Assembly (NCBI RefSeq): GCF_001955695.1
Contig: NZ_CP019237.1
Span: forward strand, 1 to 23,892
DNA length: 23,892 nt
Reading direction: 5' to 3'
DNA from: Rhodoferax koreense
GTDB lineage: Bacteria; Pseudomonadota; Gammaproteobacteria; Burkholderiales; Burkholderiaceae_C
Shown here: positions 1 through 9,241 of the stretch, one piece after another
Position numbering within the stretch: the first letter of the stretch is position 1
Layout of the letters: each line of letters starts with the position of its first letter
Translations under genes and position numbers: made by a program
Notes under the pieces: generated by a model
Told to the model about the DNA's origin: nothing
The model's input: the letters and a program-made list of their open reading frames with translations, nothing else
The model's database searches: none

Positions 1-516
1 CCGGGGGAGTCCACTTCTTCGCCGGTCTCCATGATGATCTTGAGGTTGAATCCGAGCTTGCCACCTCGCGCGTTCATGACAGCTCGAGCGCGGCCAAATT
101 CACGGAGTGCTGCCCCTGTTGTCAGCAATGCCGCGGCCGTACCAGCGATCGCCATCGACCACGATCTTCCACGGCTCCAGGCCTTTGTGCCACTGGTCGT
201 CGTAACCGCGGACCACGTCGCCGTGCCCGTAGGTGACGACCGTCGGGAGGTTTATGTCCTCAATGCGACTGGCAAGGAGAACCGGCGCGTCGATGTCGCT
301 CGGGTTGGGCACAAGCTTCGTCTCGAATCCCAGCCGATGGAGCAGTGGCGAAATTTCCTTTTCGAGATAGGCGTGAAGGTGTTTCGCCTGGGACGGTTCC
401 TGGCTCTCGGTCCGATAGGCGACACGGCGGTCAAGGTCCGTCAGGAATCGGCCTGAGTCGTAGGTTTCGACGGCGCTGGCGATTGCGGCTTCACGTGTGG
501 CGGTGCTGGTGTTCAT
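1..516 (-). pseudogene. M20 family metallopeptidase, N-terminal part, frameshifted and cut by the window edge
   Basis: This is the N-terminal third of an M20/M28-type zinc amidohydrolase, which normally removes an acyl or aminoacyl group from a small amino-acid conjugate in the cytosol. The start ATG is at 516, and the frame reads to 100. It contains the metal-binding segment VTYGHGDVV (His and Asp ligands) and WYGRGIADNRG, where the bridging Asp lies. In family members the latter is followed by a GQH-type segment. Here that segment (GQHSVNLAALE) is found only after a one-base shift near 118. A further shift near 83 is needed to reach NARGGKLGFNLKIIMETGEE, another expected M20 stretch. The gene follows dpaL by 23 nt and is probably the last or a late gene of the aap-lysE-dpaL operon. 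The family is clear but the substrate is unknown. The two shifts could be sequencing errors, because conserved blocks continue on both sides. Confidence 0.8.
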
Positions 517-539
517 GTTTACTTTTATGTTGAAACCGG

Positions 540-1769
540 TTACGCGTAATGGCTCGCTCTGCGATCGAGAAACTCTTTTTGCCGCGCCAGCACGCCCAAG
601 CCGGATTCGCCCACCAGTTGCTCATAAACCGCCGGTGCGGTTGCACCTTCTGTGCTAATCAGCAGCACCGTGGACGAGTGGTCCAGTCCAGCTTGCCGTG
701 CGAGCTTGGGATCGCGCATCAGCTGGATCAGGCCGGCCAGACCAGCGGCGCCAGATTCCCCGGAAACGATGGGGAGGTCACTTTCATTGCCCTTGGCCAG
801 CACCTGCATGCCTGAACCGCATCCTCATCCTTCACGGTCATGAAGTAGTCAACACTTGATACCAGGAAGCGCCAGGCCAGTGGCGAGGTTTCACCGCAAG
901 CCAGGCCCGCCATCACGGAGTCCACGGAACCGGTGGCCTTTGCTGCAACACCGCTGAGGGCGCTCTGGAAAAGACAGTCCGCCTGCTCGGGTTCAACGAT
1001 GATTGCCGTCGGACGGCGGGTGCCGTAGGTTTCCCAGAAATAGCTGACGATGCCGGCGGCGAGTCCGCCCACACCACCTTGCAGAAAGACATGGGTCACG
1101 GGCGATTTCGACCGTGCCGACCCTTCAACGATTTCGGCTGCGATGGTGCCGTATCCCTGCATCACATCACGCGGGATCTCTTCATAGCCGTCATATGACG
1201 TATCCGAGACGACATGCCAGGCATTCTCACGAGCCAGGCGCGCGGCCTCCTCCACCGACTCGTCGTAATTGCCCTGGATGCGAACGATATTTGCGCCATA
1301 GGCCGCGATAGCCGCTTCCCGCTCGGCGCTGACGTTGGCATGCAGCACGATCACGCAGCGGCAACCTGCACTCTGCGCTGCCGCAGCCAAGCCTTTGCCG
1401 TGATTCCCATCCGTCGCACTGATCACCGTGAAGTCGCTGAATTTTGTCTTGTAGGCGCCGGAAAGTAGCGCCTGCGGATCCAGGCCGTCGTTTGGCCCAG
1501 GCGGAGAATTAACCTAACCAATGCGATCGGCGCACCGAGTGCCTTGAAGCTGCAAGTTCGGAACGAACCGATTCATCCTTCACGAGAATCTGTCCCACGC
1601 CCAGTGCAGTAGCGAGTCCGTCCAGCGCGTAGAGCGGTGTTGACCCTGGATAGATGCCGCCCCATGTCGAGAGCCACTTCCTGCTTTGCTCAGCCTTGGC
1701 GACAGACATGATTGAACGCAGATCATTGGGATACGTTTCGCGCGTAGCACGCGTGTTGGTAATGAGCAT
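540..1769 (-). pseudogene. dpaL: diaminopropionate ammonia-lyase, interrupted by three frameshifts
   Basis: This is a fold-type II PLP enzyme that converts 2,3-diaminopropionate to pyruvate and two ammonia. Read across the shifts, the gene spans about 410 codons, the usual length for DpaL/YgeX. The start ATG at 1769 gives MLITNTRATRETYPND. Conserved parts in order are WGGIYPGSTPLYAL, LVKDES, the PLP-lysine segment SFKALGAP, ISATDGNHGKGLA, FLQGGVGGLAAG, and the glycine-rich phosphate loop SGESGAAGLAGL near the C-terminus. Frame changes are needed near 1550 (before SFKALG), near 1500 and near 812 (before AMQVLAKGN). All key blocks survive, so the parent protein was functional. The gene lies between lysE and the M20 peptidase. 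In E. coli ygeX also neighbours an M20 gene (ygeY), which fits a shared pathway. Low-level threonine or serine dehydratase activity cannot be excluded. Confidence 0.85.
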
Positions 1770-1842
1770 TTGGTTGTTCCGTGTGTGATGCTGCAATCCT
1801 AAGATTTGAAGCTGTGTTGCTTGGCGCAATTTGAGGTTGGAA

Positions 1843-1892
1843 AACACAACATCTGTGCGATGTGCAGGACCACTGTGGCTGCACGTTGTGTT
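1843..1892. promoter_or_regulatory. Nested inverted repeats between lysE and dpaL (candidate terminator, attenuator or operator)
   Basis: The 178-nt gap between the lysE stop and the dpaL start contains AACACAAC (1843-1850) and its exact complement GTTGTGTT (1885-1892). Inside are GTGCAG (1862-1867) and CTGCAC (1879-1884), and at the centre CCAC-T-GTGG (1870-1878). On the minus strand the outer arm is followed by a short T-run (TTTTCC), so it may act as a weak terminator after lysE. It may equally be a regulator-binding region for dpaL. Only the repeats are seen; the function is inferred. Confidence 0.4.
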
Positions 1893-1947
1893 CGCACGAT
1901 CGCAACGCTCAGGTCTCACGTGGAGCACGCTTTTTTCCTTGAGGTAG

Positions 1948-2601
1948 CTAGGCGCCGGGTCGATCGACCAGTGCAAGCCTGACCCCAAAGACGATGAACA
2001 TCGAGCCAGCAAGCTTGTCGAGCCAGTGCATTCCGCGTTGAACGACAGGTCTTCTGGCCATCCACGCAGCCGCGATCGCCCAGCCCGCGTTGACCGGGAT
2101 GCTGTTCACATTGAAAAGTACACCAAGAGCAAGAAACACACTGGTCTTTCCTGTCGTTTCCGGGCTGATGAACTGGGGCAGGAAAGCCAGGAAGAACAGC
2201 ACGACCTTCGGATTGAGGACGTTGGTCCCAGAAGCCGCCCGAGAAAAATCTCTTTTGAACTGGGAAGAGGCCGCGATAGAGCAGCCGCTTGAAGGTCTGT
2301 TGTCGCCGGTGCTGCACGCGCAAGCAAGATCTTCCCGCCGATCCACAACAGGTACGCAGCGCCGATCCATTTCAAGACAGTGAAGGCAGTCTCAGAGTCC
2401 GCCAGAAGTGCGCCCATTCCCAACGCAGCAGCAAAGATGTGCACAAAGCAGCCAGCTGTGATGCCAAGACCAGCGACAACGCCAGACTTCCAGCCGCCTC
2501 GTAGCGAGTTCGTGACGATGTACAGGACGTCAGGCCCTGGGGTGACGTTCAGCCAGCCAGCCGGCCAGCACGAATAGGAGGAGGTGATAAGCGTCTGGCA
2601 T
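1948..2601 (-). pseudogene. LysE/RhtB family amino-acid exporter, frameshifted
   Basis: This is a small inner-membrane exporter of amino acids (LysE/RhtB superfamily, usually about 205-210 residues and six helices). The reading starts at ATG 2601 (MPDAYHLLLFVLAGWL) and reaches NVTPGPDVLYIVTNSLRGG only after a shift near 2548, where a TGGCT seems duplicated. It continues through GCFVHIFAAALGMGALL and YLLWIGGKILLA. A second shift near 2270 leads to NVLNPKVVLFFLAFLPQF, the signature second half of the family, and it ends at 1948. The start is only 14 nt after the aapP stop, so it belongs to the same transcript. An exporter inside an uptake operon suggests overflow relief when the imported compound or its product accumulates. 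The substrate cannot be read from sequence. Confidence 0.8.
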
Positions 2602-2615
2602 CGCAGCGTGATCGA

Positions 2616-3396
2616 TTATTGATTGCGCAGGACTTGACCGAGGAAAGTCCGCAGGCGGTCCGACTTCGGGGTGCTGAACATTTCGTCAGGACTTCCGGAC
2701 TCGACGATCTCGCCGCGGTCCATGAAGACTACGCGGTCTGCTACTTCGCGAGCGAAGCCCATTTCGTGCGTTACGGCAGATCATCGTCATGCCGTCCTTC
2801 GCGAGGGAAACCATCGTGTCGAGTACTTCCTTAACCATCTCGGGATCGAGCGCGGAGGTCGGCTCGTCGAAAAGCATGATCTTCGGTTTCATGCACAAGG
2901 CTCGTGCGATCGCAACACGCTGCTGTTGGCCACCGGAGAGTTGCCCCGGATACTTGCTGGCCTGGTCTGGAATCCGCACGCGCTCCAGGTATGACCTTGC
3001 CAGCGATTCAGCTTCCCGGCGGGCACATGCCGGACCAGCATGGGCGCTAAAGTACAGTTCTCCAGCACCGTCAAGTGCGGGAAGAGGTTGAAGCTCTGGA
3101 AGACCATCCCTACTTCGCAGCGAACGGCATCAAGGTTCTTTGCGTCGCTGTCGAGGCTGATGCCGTCCACGACGATCTGGCCTTCGTGATGCTCTTCAAG
3201 CTGGTTGATGCACCGGATAAGGGTCGATTTCCCCGAACCGGACGGACCGCAAACCACGACGCGTTCGCCAGTCGCCACTTCAAGGTTGACGTCGCGCAGC
3301 ACGTGCATCGGCGCCGTACCATTTGTTGATCTTCTGCATCGAGACTGCGACGCCTTGTTGGCGAGCGGCCGGTGCTACTGTCGTTGCGATAGTCAT
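2616..3396 (-). pseudogene. aapP: Polar amino-acid ABC transporter ATPase (AapP/GlnQ type), frameshifted
   Basis: This is the cytoplasmic ATPase that powers the AapQM permease pair. Translation begins at ATG 3396 (MTIATTVAPAARQQG), 5 nt after the aapM stop, and would give about 260 residues, as expected. Motifs in order are Walker A GPSGSGKST, Q-loop [14 protein letters not shown] signature [12 protein letters not shown], Walker B IMLFDEP with SALDPE, and the H-loop THEMGF, which is readable only in a second frame. Frame changes are needed near 3310 (before MHVLRDVNL), near 2995 (before [14 protein letters not shown]) and near 2780, where an extra C precedes the H-loop. The C-terminus (FLGQVLRNQ) ends at 2616. 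All catalytic motifs are intact, so the shifts are either recent or sequencing errors. Confidence 0.87.
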
Positions 3397-3400
3397 AGGT

Positions 3401-4545
3401 TTAGCGCTTTCTATGCTGATTGAGGTGGACTTCAAGCTTCTGGCTGTACTTGGACATGGCAAAGCAGAACGCGAAGTAGATGAAGCCTACGAATATGTAC
3501 GTTTCGACCGCAAAGCCCTGCCAAGCGGGCTCTCCGATCGCAGCGCGCGAGGCCGCGAGCAGGTCATAGAGACCGATGACGAGCACCAGCGACGTGTCCT
3601 TGAAGAAGCCAATGAAGTTGTTGACGAGCGGCGGAATGACGAGCTGCAACGCTTGTGGGAGGATGATCTTGCGGTTCGTCGACCAGTAGGAGAGACCCAA
3701 CGCATGCGCCGCTTCGTACTGTCCCTTCGGCAGCGCCTGCAAGCCGCCGCGGATGACCTCGGCGAGATAGGCGCCAAAAAAGAGAATGATGGCAACCTGA
3801 GCGCGCAAGAGCTTGTCCAGGTTGACGCCTTCTGGCATCAGGAGCGGGAACATCACACTCGCCATGAACAGCAGCGTGATCAGTGGAACGCCGCGAATCA
3901 TCTCGACATATGCGACGCAGATCCATCGGATAAACGGCAGCTTCGAACGGCGTCCCAGAGCCACCAGAATCGCCAGCGGGAAAGCCACTGCAACGCCAAC
4001 CGTCGCCAGAATCAGAGTCAATGCCAAGCCGCCCCATTGCGTCTGCGGCACGAACTGCAGGCCGAAAACTCCGCCCCACATGAGTAAGCCAATGGCCACA
4101 AGCGCCAGTGTCCACACACCGGCCAAGGCGGGTCGCCAAAAGCGCTTCATTCCGGACACGACGTAGAGACCAATGAACAGCAAGACGACGATCAAGGCTC
4201 TCCACTGTTCCTCGAAGGGGTACATGCCGAAGAGCATGAAGCGATACTTGTCCGTGATGACGGCCCCAGCATGCGCCGCTGCCTTGAACGGCCTTGCAGG
4301 CGTCGCTGTTAGGCCCTGGGGACCTGTTGGGACACTCCAGATCGCGTTGACGACTCCCCACTGGAAAACGAATGCAGAGAACTTCGCCAGCACAACCAGA
4401 AGGACGATCGTCGTCAGCGTCGATATCCACGAATAGAAGAGGTTTGGCGCAGCCACGCAATCGGGCCGCTGCGTTCCTGCACCGGGGGTGTACGCATGAC
4501 GGTGGTGCTGGAATGGACAGAGTGTTTCACGGATAGGATGGTCAC
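3401..4545 (-). CDS. aapM: Amino-acid ABC transporter permease (AapM-like), one N-terminal frameshift
   Basis: This is an inner-membrane permease of the HisM/GlnP family, the long Aap/Bzt kind with extra N-terminal helices before the transport domain. The main frame is open from 4456 to 3401. Its true start is probably GTG 4545 (or in-frame ATG 4497), giving ...ERSGPIAWLRQ in another frame. The two join if one A is restored to the A-run near 4445, giving WLRQNLFYSWI. Several hydrophobic segments follow (LTTIVLLVVLAKFSAFV, LIVVLLFIGLYVV). The EAA loop for contact with the ATPase is GQYEAAHALGLSYW, followed by PQALQLVIPPLVNNFIG. GTG 4545 lies 1 nt after the aapQ stop, and the stop codon is 5 nt before aapP, so the operon is tight. 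If the frameshift is real, a shortened start near 4456 could still yield most of the protein. Confidence 0.88.
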
Positions 4546-4546
4546 G

Positions 4547-5704
4547 TTAGCGCTCCACTAGTGCAATACGGGCGTTGTAGTGGTTCATCAGCGCGCTGAT
4601 CGAGAGACTGATCGTGAGGTAGACGCCCATGATGATTGCCACAAGTTCCACCGCTTGACCGTTCTGGTTCATCGCCGTGGTGGCAATGGAGACGATGTCC
4701 TGATAGCCAATGGCAACGGCCAGGGAGGATTGCTTGGCCAGGTTGAGGTACTGGCTCGTTAGCGGCGGAACGATCACTCGGAGTGCCTGCGGGAACACGA
4801 TCCATTTCAACGTGTTTGATGATTTCAAGCCAAGGGCGCGGGATGCTTCTATCTGTCCATGACTAACCGACTGGATGCCGGAACGAACAATTTCGGCAAT
4901 GAATGCCGCGTTGTAGATCACCAGACCAAACAACAGCGCAAAGAATTCTGGCGAGACGGTGACGCCGCCACGGATGTTGAAACTCTGTGGGCTAGGCATG
5001 TCCAAGGCGAACGGAGCGCCCAGCGTAATCACGACCGTGGCGGGCATGACCGCCATGAGCAGGACCGCGGTCGGCCAAGTGGCGCGCTGGCGCCCATCGT
5101 CCAGTGACTTGCGAGTGGCTCGCTTTGCGGAGATCACAGTGGCAATCAAACCAAGGATGAAAGCGAGGAGCGTCCAGCTGTGGGCCGTTTGCCAGTCGAG
5201 AACCGGGAAGCTCAAGCCGCGGTTGGACAGGTAGACGCCCGCGATGGGGTGGATCGCTTGGCGAACCGGCGGCAGACCCTGAAGAAGGGCGTACCAGAGG
5301 AACAGTTGCAACAGCAGGGGCAGATCGCGGAAGAACTCGACGTAAGCCGACATCAGCTTTGCGAGCAGCCAGTTCTTCGATAGGCGGGCAACTCCGATTA
5401 CGGTGCCCAGGATTGTGGCGAGCACGATGCCCCAAAACGCAACCCAGAGCGTGTTGAGCATGCCCACGACCAGCGCACGCAAATAGCTATCTGCTGGGGT
5501 GTAAGGGATCAGGTGCTCCGCAATGGGAAGCCCTGCTTCGCGTTGCAGAAAGCCGAATCCCGAGGCAACATTACGTGCGCCGAGATTCGCCTGTGCATTA
5601 CCGATCAGCCAGCTGAAAACGCCGATCACGATCAGCGCAGCGAGCACTTGCCATACGACCCGACGCATGGGGACCTTGGAGCGGGACAATCTGTTTGAGG
5701 ACAT
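4547..5704 (-). CDS. aapQ: Amino-acid ABC transporter permease (AapQ/BztB-like)
   Basis: This intact 385-residue inner-membrane permease is the partner of AapM in a general or polar L-amino-acid uptake system. It starts MSSNRLSRSKVPMRR at ATG 5704 with a hydrophobic first helix (VLAALIVIGVFSWLI). A long periplasmic and transmembrane insertion of the Aap/Bzt type follows before the conserved core. The core includes MLNTLWVAFWGIVLATILG, VEFFRDLPLLLQLFLWY, and the EAA loop HGQIEASRALGLKSS followed by PQALRVIVPPLTSQYLN. Length and order match AapQ. It lies downstream of aapJ across a hairpin and immediately upstream of aapM. It is one of the few genes in the operon without a frame disruption. Recognised amino acids cannot be deduced from the permease. 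Confidence 0.93.
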   Translation of the reverse strand: MSSNRLSRSKVPMRRVVWQVLAALIVIGVFSWLIGNAQANLGARNVASGFGFLQREAGLPIAEHLIPYTPADSYLRALVVGMLNTLWVAFWGIVLATILGTVIGVARLSKNWLLAKLMSAYVEFFRDLPLLLQLFLWYALLQGLPPVRQAIHPIAGVYLSNRGLSFPVLDWQTAHSWTLLAFILGLIATVISAKRATRKSLDDGRQRATWPTAVLLMAVMPATVVITLGAPFALDMPSPQSFNIRGGVTVSPEFFALLFGLVIYNAAFIAEIVRSGIQSVSHGQIEASRALGLKSSNTLKWIVFPQALRVIVPPLTSQYLNLAKQSSLAVAIGYQDIVSIATTAMNQNGQAVELVAIIMGVYLTISLSISALMNHYNARIALVER

Positions 5705-5763
5705 TGGAGTTTCGCCATCCCGACCAGATGGCGGGCTTAAACATTGACTAGGGAAAAGGGATT

Positions 5764-5786
5764 CGCCGGCTCGATTTGAGCCGGCG
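5764..5786 (-). terminator. Strong stem-loop between aapJ and aapQ (attenuator-like)
   Basis: A perfect 9-bp stem, CGCCGGCTC and GAGCCGGCG with a 5-nt loop, begins 13 nt past the aapJ stop. On the minus strand it is followed by AATCCCTTTTCCC, a weak T-run. Hairpins in this position are common in binding-protein transporter operons, where they stabilise the upstream binding-protein message or end part of the transcripts. That function is inferred here. Confidence 0.6.
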
Positions 5787-5798
5787 ACATCAGCGTGA

Positions 5799-6879
5799 CT
5801 AGCGCATCGGAGCGGCGTACTGGATGCCGCCGTCCTTCAGTAGACGATTCAGGCCGCGCGGCAGGCCCAGGGGCGCGATGCTGCGCTCGTAGATCTCAGC
5901 ATAGTTGCCAACGCCTTTCACGACGTTCACTGCCCATTGCGCGTCGAGGCCGAGCGCGGCGCCGAGGTCGCCTGTCTCACCCATGAAGCGCTGGATAGCC
6001 GGATTCGAGTTGTTCCTGAACTTGTCAATGTTGGCGGCTGTCATGCCGAATTCTTCGGCGTTCAGCATGGCCGCGTGGGTCCAGCGAACGATGTCAAAGA
6101 AGCGCTGGTCACCCTTGCGGATGAAAGCTCCCAGCGGCTCCTTGGAGATGATTTCGGGCAGGACCTGGTAGTCGTTACCAGCGCTACCGATGGATGCCTT
6201 GAAAGAAGCAAGTTGCGCGGTGTCGTTTGTATAGGCGTCGCAACGGCCGCTCACGATGGCGTCGCGCATTTGCTCCATCTTCTCGATGACGACCGGCTTC
6301 ATCTCGAGCTTGTTTGCGCGGAAAAAGTCGGCGGCATTCACTTCGCCGGTGGAGCCGGGCTGGAAACACACTGAGGCGCCGCCCGAGATCATGCGCGCTC
6401 TTGATGCCGTCCTTTTTCTTTACAAGAAAGCCCTGACCGTCATAGAAGTGGATTGCCGGCACTTCCAAGCCAAGCTGCGCTTCGCGGGTCAGCGTCCAGG
6501 TGGTGAAGCGAGCCACGATGTCGACTTCGCCGGACTGAAGCGACGGGAAGCGCGTCAGGCTGGTCAAAGAGACGAAGCGAACCTTGTCCGGATTGCCGAA
6601 GATCGCCGCCGCGATGGATCGACACACGTCTGCATCGAAGCCGCGCATCACGCCGCGTGCGTCGGGGAAGCCGAAGCCGGGGCGATCACCGCCGACGCCG
6701 CAAATGAGCTGGCCACGTGCCTTGATGGCGTTGAGCGTAGGCGAAGCCACCGATGGCGCCGCTACGGCCACAGGCGCCGAGGCCGGCCGCGGTTGTGCGA
6801 TGGCAACACTGGCCACAAGCGTTGCCGCGCAGGCAACTGCGTTGAAGATGTTGCGGGGGCGATGACCGTTCGTGGACAT
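5799..6879 (-). pseudogene. aapJ: Amino-acid ABC transporter periplasmic binding protein (AapJ-like), one frameshift
   Basis: This is the periplasmic solute-binding protein that feeds amino acids to AapQM. The start ATG 6879 (MSTNGHRPRN) has a GAAGGA-like ribosome site upstream. A Sec signal peptide follows (VACAATLVASVAIAQPRPA). The mature part has LNAIKARGQLICGVGGDRPG, GFDADVCRSIAAAIFG and DIVARFTTWTLTREAQLG. Near 6390 the frame shifts by one base, from KSAHDLG to GGASVCFQPGSTGEVN. The rest, through AYTNDTAQLASF, IRKGDQRFFDIVRWTHAAM and KGVGNYAEIYERS, is typical of AapJ/BztA. Length is about 360 residues before signal cleavage. It is the first gene of the operon, and the divergent Lrp gene starts 279 nt away. 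Confidence 0.88.
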
Positions 6880-7158
6880 GGAGTTTGTTCCTTCAGGTAG
6901 GTGGAGTGGTATAGGAAATCGTAAAAGTGACCCCTCGCACGAATGGTTGAATCTGGATAGCGAAAGCGCGCCGTTATTGCGTTCGTGAAACATTCAGCCG
7001 AGGGTTTCCCCTGATAGGGCGCGTGGCACGCACAAAATTGGGCGCTTTTCCTCGTTTTGAGCCCCTGGTGCAACAATGTTTCGGTTGCCAGCGCACATAC
7101 GCGTCAAAAAACCGCTCCTTGCGGCCCAGAATTTAGCTAGCGCTGACGCATAACAACC
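6880..7158. promoter_or_regulatory. Divergent intergenic region between aapJ and the Lrp/AsnC gene
   Basis: These 279 nt must carry the promoters of both the aap operon (minus) and lrp-ggt (plus). An imperfect inverted repeat (TGGTGCAAC, 9-nt spacer, GTTGCCA) lies at about 7067-7089 and is a possible Lrp-type site. A short CCGC/GCGG stem lies near 7110. No confident -35/-10 pair was identified. Divergent placement of an Lrp-family gene usually means that it controls the neighbouring operon. Confidence 0.45.
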
Positions 7159-7623
7159 ATGCTTTTAGACAACTACGACATCAAGCTCCTCAGCCTCCTG
7201 CAGGCGGACAGCAAGATTTCCCAACGCCAGCTCTCGGAAGAGGTGAACCTGTCGCCGTCGGCAGTGAACCGGCGAATTGCTGCGCTTGAAGCGGCCGGCG
7301 TCATCATGACGACGGTAGCCGTCGTCGATCCAACGGCGGTGGGTCGCCCCATCACCATCCTGGTCGAGGTGAAGCTGGAGAGCGAGCGGCTGGATCTGCT
7401 CGATCAAGTCAAGAAGAGTTTCGCGAACTGTGTGCAGGTGCAGCAGGTCTACTACGTGACTGGTGATTTCGACTTCATGCTCGTGATCAACGTCAAGGAC
7501 ATGTCCGAATACGAAAAGCTCACGCGCGAGCTGTTTTTCTCGGCAGGAAACATCAAGACGTTCAAGACTTACGTTGCCATGCAGCGGATCAAGGTATCCC
7601 TCAACGTGCCGTTAACGATTTAG
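7159..7623 (+). CDS. Lrp/AsnC family transcriptional regulator
   Basis: This intact 154-residue protein is of normal length for the feast/famine regulator family. Residues about 1-55 form the AsnC-type helix-turn-helix (LLDNYDIKLLSLLQAD, ISQRQLSEEVNLSPSAVNRR). The C-terminal RAM/AsnC effector domain follows (ILVEVKLESERLD, VYYVTGDFDFMLVINVKDM, TRELFFSAGNIKTF). Such proteins form octamers that wrap DNA and sense amino acids. The gene diverges from aapJ and is followed by ggt after only 8 nt, whose ribosome site overlaps the lrp stop. It therefore most likely senses the substrate or product of this locus and controls aapJQMP-lysE-dpaL and itself. A related scrap of the same family lies at 14033. 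Confidence 0.93.
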   Translation: MLLDNYDIKLLSLLQADSKISQRQLSEEVNLSPSAVNRRIAALEAAGVIMTTVAVVDPTAVGRPITILVEVKLESERLDLLDQVKKSFANCVQVQQVYYVTGDFDFMLVINVKDMSEYEKLTRELFFSAGNIKTFKTYVAMQRIKVSLNVPLTI

Positions 7624-7631
7624 GAATTTCG

Positions 7632-9218
7632 ATGCGAGATTTTGAAGCCCCAAGCCGGTCTGTCGCGGTCGGCAGCAGGGGAATGGTGGCGACCTCCAAC
7701 CCGCAGGCAGCATTGGCTGGACTGGACGTCCTGCGGTCCGGTGGGAATGCCATCGATGCAGCAGTCGCTGCTGCGGCAATGCTGGCAGTCGTCGAACCGA
7801 CCCAGACCGGAATCGGCGGCGACTGCTTCGTCATGCTTAGAAAACGTGGCCAGGCGCCGGTCGCGCTCAACGGATCGGGTTGGGCTGCCAAGGCGGCGAG
7901 CGCGGAAGAATTGCGCGGGCGCGGAATGGCCTCCATCCCGGTCGATAGCGTCCATGCCCTGACCGTTCCAGGTGCGGTACGCGCGTGGAATCGATTGGTC
8001 GAAGACTACGGGACGCGTTCGCTGCAAGAACTGCTCGAGCCCGCGATCGGTGCCGCCGAATTGGGTTATCTGGTCACGGAACGCCTTGCGCACGATTGGG
8101 CGCGACAGGCGGCAAAAATGATGGCGACGGCAGAAGCGAAAGCCCTGTTCTTTCCCGCAGGCAGAGCGCCTGCCTTAGGCGAACGCAGAAGCAATCCTCA
8201 GTTGGGCAAGACGCTGCGCGCCATCGCCAAGTCCGGCGCCGACTCGTTCTACGAAGGCTGGGTTGCCGAGAACATCGTGACCTCGTTGCGAAAGAAGGGA
8301 AGCCTGCTGAGCCTCGACGATTTCGCTGAATTCAAGCCGGAGTATGTGACGCCGATTTCGGCGAGCTACCGTGGCTATCGATTGTGGGAGTGCCCGCCCA
8401 ACGGGCAAGGGGTCGTGGCGCTGCAGATTGCGGCGATGCTCGAGGCGTTTGATCTCAGTGCAATGGGGCCTCTCAGTGCAGAAAGGTTTCATCTTCAGGC
8501 AGAGCTATCGCGCATCGCCTATGCACAACGTAACGCTTTCCTATGCGACCCGCGGTTCAACGCAGTAGATGTGAATGAACTGCTTTCCGACGACACGATT
8601 GAACGCTTGACCCGAGGGATCGATCTAGACACGAAGTCCGATGGATGGACGCCTGTTGCGTTGCCCGAACACAAGGACACCGTCTACGTGTCAGTCGCCG
8701 ACTCGGACGGCACGCTCGTCTCATTCATCAATTCGATATACGACGATTTTGGCAGTGGGATCGTGGCACCTGGCACAGGAGTCCTGATGCACAACCGAGG
8801 ATCAGGCTTCGTACTTGAGGAAGGTCATCCCAACGAGTTGCAGGGACGCAAGCGGCCCATGCACACCATCATTCCCGCGTTGGTCACCAAGGATGCAGAC
8901 ACCGTCATGAGCTTTGGAGTTACTGGTGGCCACTTCCAGCCGGCGGGCCAGCTCCAAGTACTCTCGAATATCGTCGACTACGGCATGTCTGTGCAGCAAG
9001 CTATCGATCATGCGCGGATGTTCGCCAGAGGCGATGTGTTGGAGCTCGAGCGGACGGTTCCTGACGCGGTGTGGTCAGGCCTTCGCAAGCGAGGCCACGA
9101 GCCGGTGGCAGCGCCGAGCCCGCTCGGTACCTGCCATGCAATCTGGGTCGATCAGGGATCGGGTGTCTATATGGGTGGCTCTGACGGTCGACGGGACGGG
9201 CTCGCGATCGGCTTCTGA
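7632..9218 (+). CDS. Gamma-glutamyltransferase family protein (YwrD-like, no signal peptide)
   Basis: This is an intact 528-residue N-terminal nucleophile hydrolase of the gamma-glutamyltranspeptidase family, which cleaves gamma-glutamyl or related amide bonds and self-processes at a conserved Thr. The N-terminal block has GMVATSNPQAALAGLDVLR and GGNAIDAAVAAA. The catalytic Thr is expected at residue 350 in HKDTVYVSVAD, and the small subunit continues with NSIYDDFGSG, GTGVLMHNRGSGF and GVTGGHFQPAGQLQ. No export signal is seen, in contrast to periplasmic Ggt, so it probably works in the cytosol like YwrD. The ATG at 7632 follows an AGGA that overlaps the lrp stop. Co-transcription with lrp and proximity to an amino-acid importer suggest that it hydrolyses an imported conjugate. 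The true substrate is unknown. Confidence 0.9.
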   Translation: MRDFEAPSRSVAVGSRGMVATSNPQAALAGLDVLRSGGNAIDAAVAAAAMLAVVEPTQTGIGGDCFVMLRKRGQAPVALNGSGWAAKAASAEELRGRGMASIPVDSVHALTVPGAVRAWNRLVEDYGTRSLQELLEPAIGAAELGYLVTERLAHDWARQAAKMMATAEAKALFFPAGRAPALGERRSNPQLGKTLRAIAKSGADSFYEGWVAENIVTSLRKKGSLLSLDDFAEFKPEYVTPISASYRGYRLWECPPNGQGVVALQIAAMLEAFDLSAMGPLSAERFHLQAELSRIAYAQRNAFLCDPRFNAVDVNELLSDDTIERLTRGIDLDTKSDGWTPVALPEHKDTVYVSVADSDGTLVSFINSIYDDFGSGIVAPGTGVLMHNRGSGFVLEEGHPNELQGRKRPMHTIIPALVTKDADTVMSFGVTGGHFQPAGQLQVLSNIVDYGMSVQQAIDHARMFARGDVLELERTVPDAVWSGLRKRGHEPVAAPSPLGTCHAIWVDQGSGVYMGGSDGRRDGLAIGF

Positions 9219-9241
9219 TGAAGCCGTTGCGGGCATGGCGG

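Noticed and set aside
3323..4087. 254-codon open frame on the plus strand
   Set aside because: It lies antisense to the well-conserved AapM and AapP genes, has no motifs, and is an effect of GC-rich codon use.
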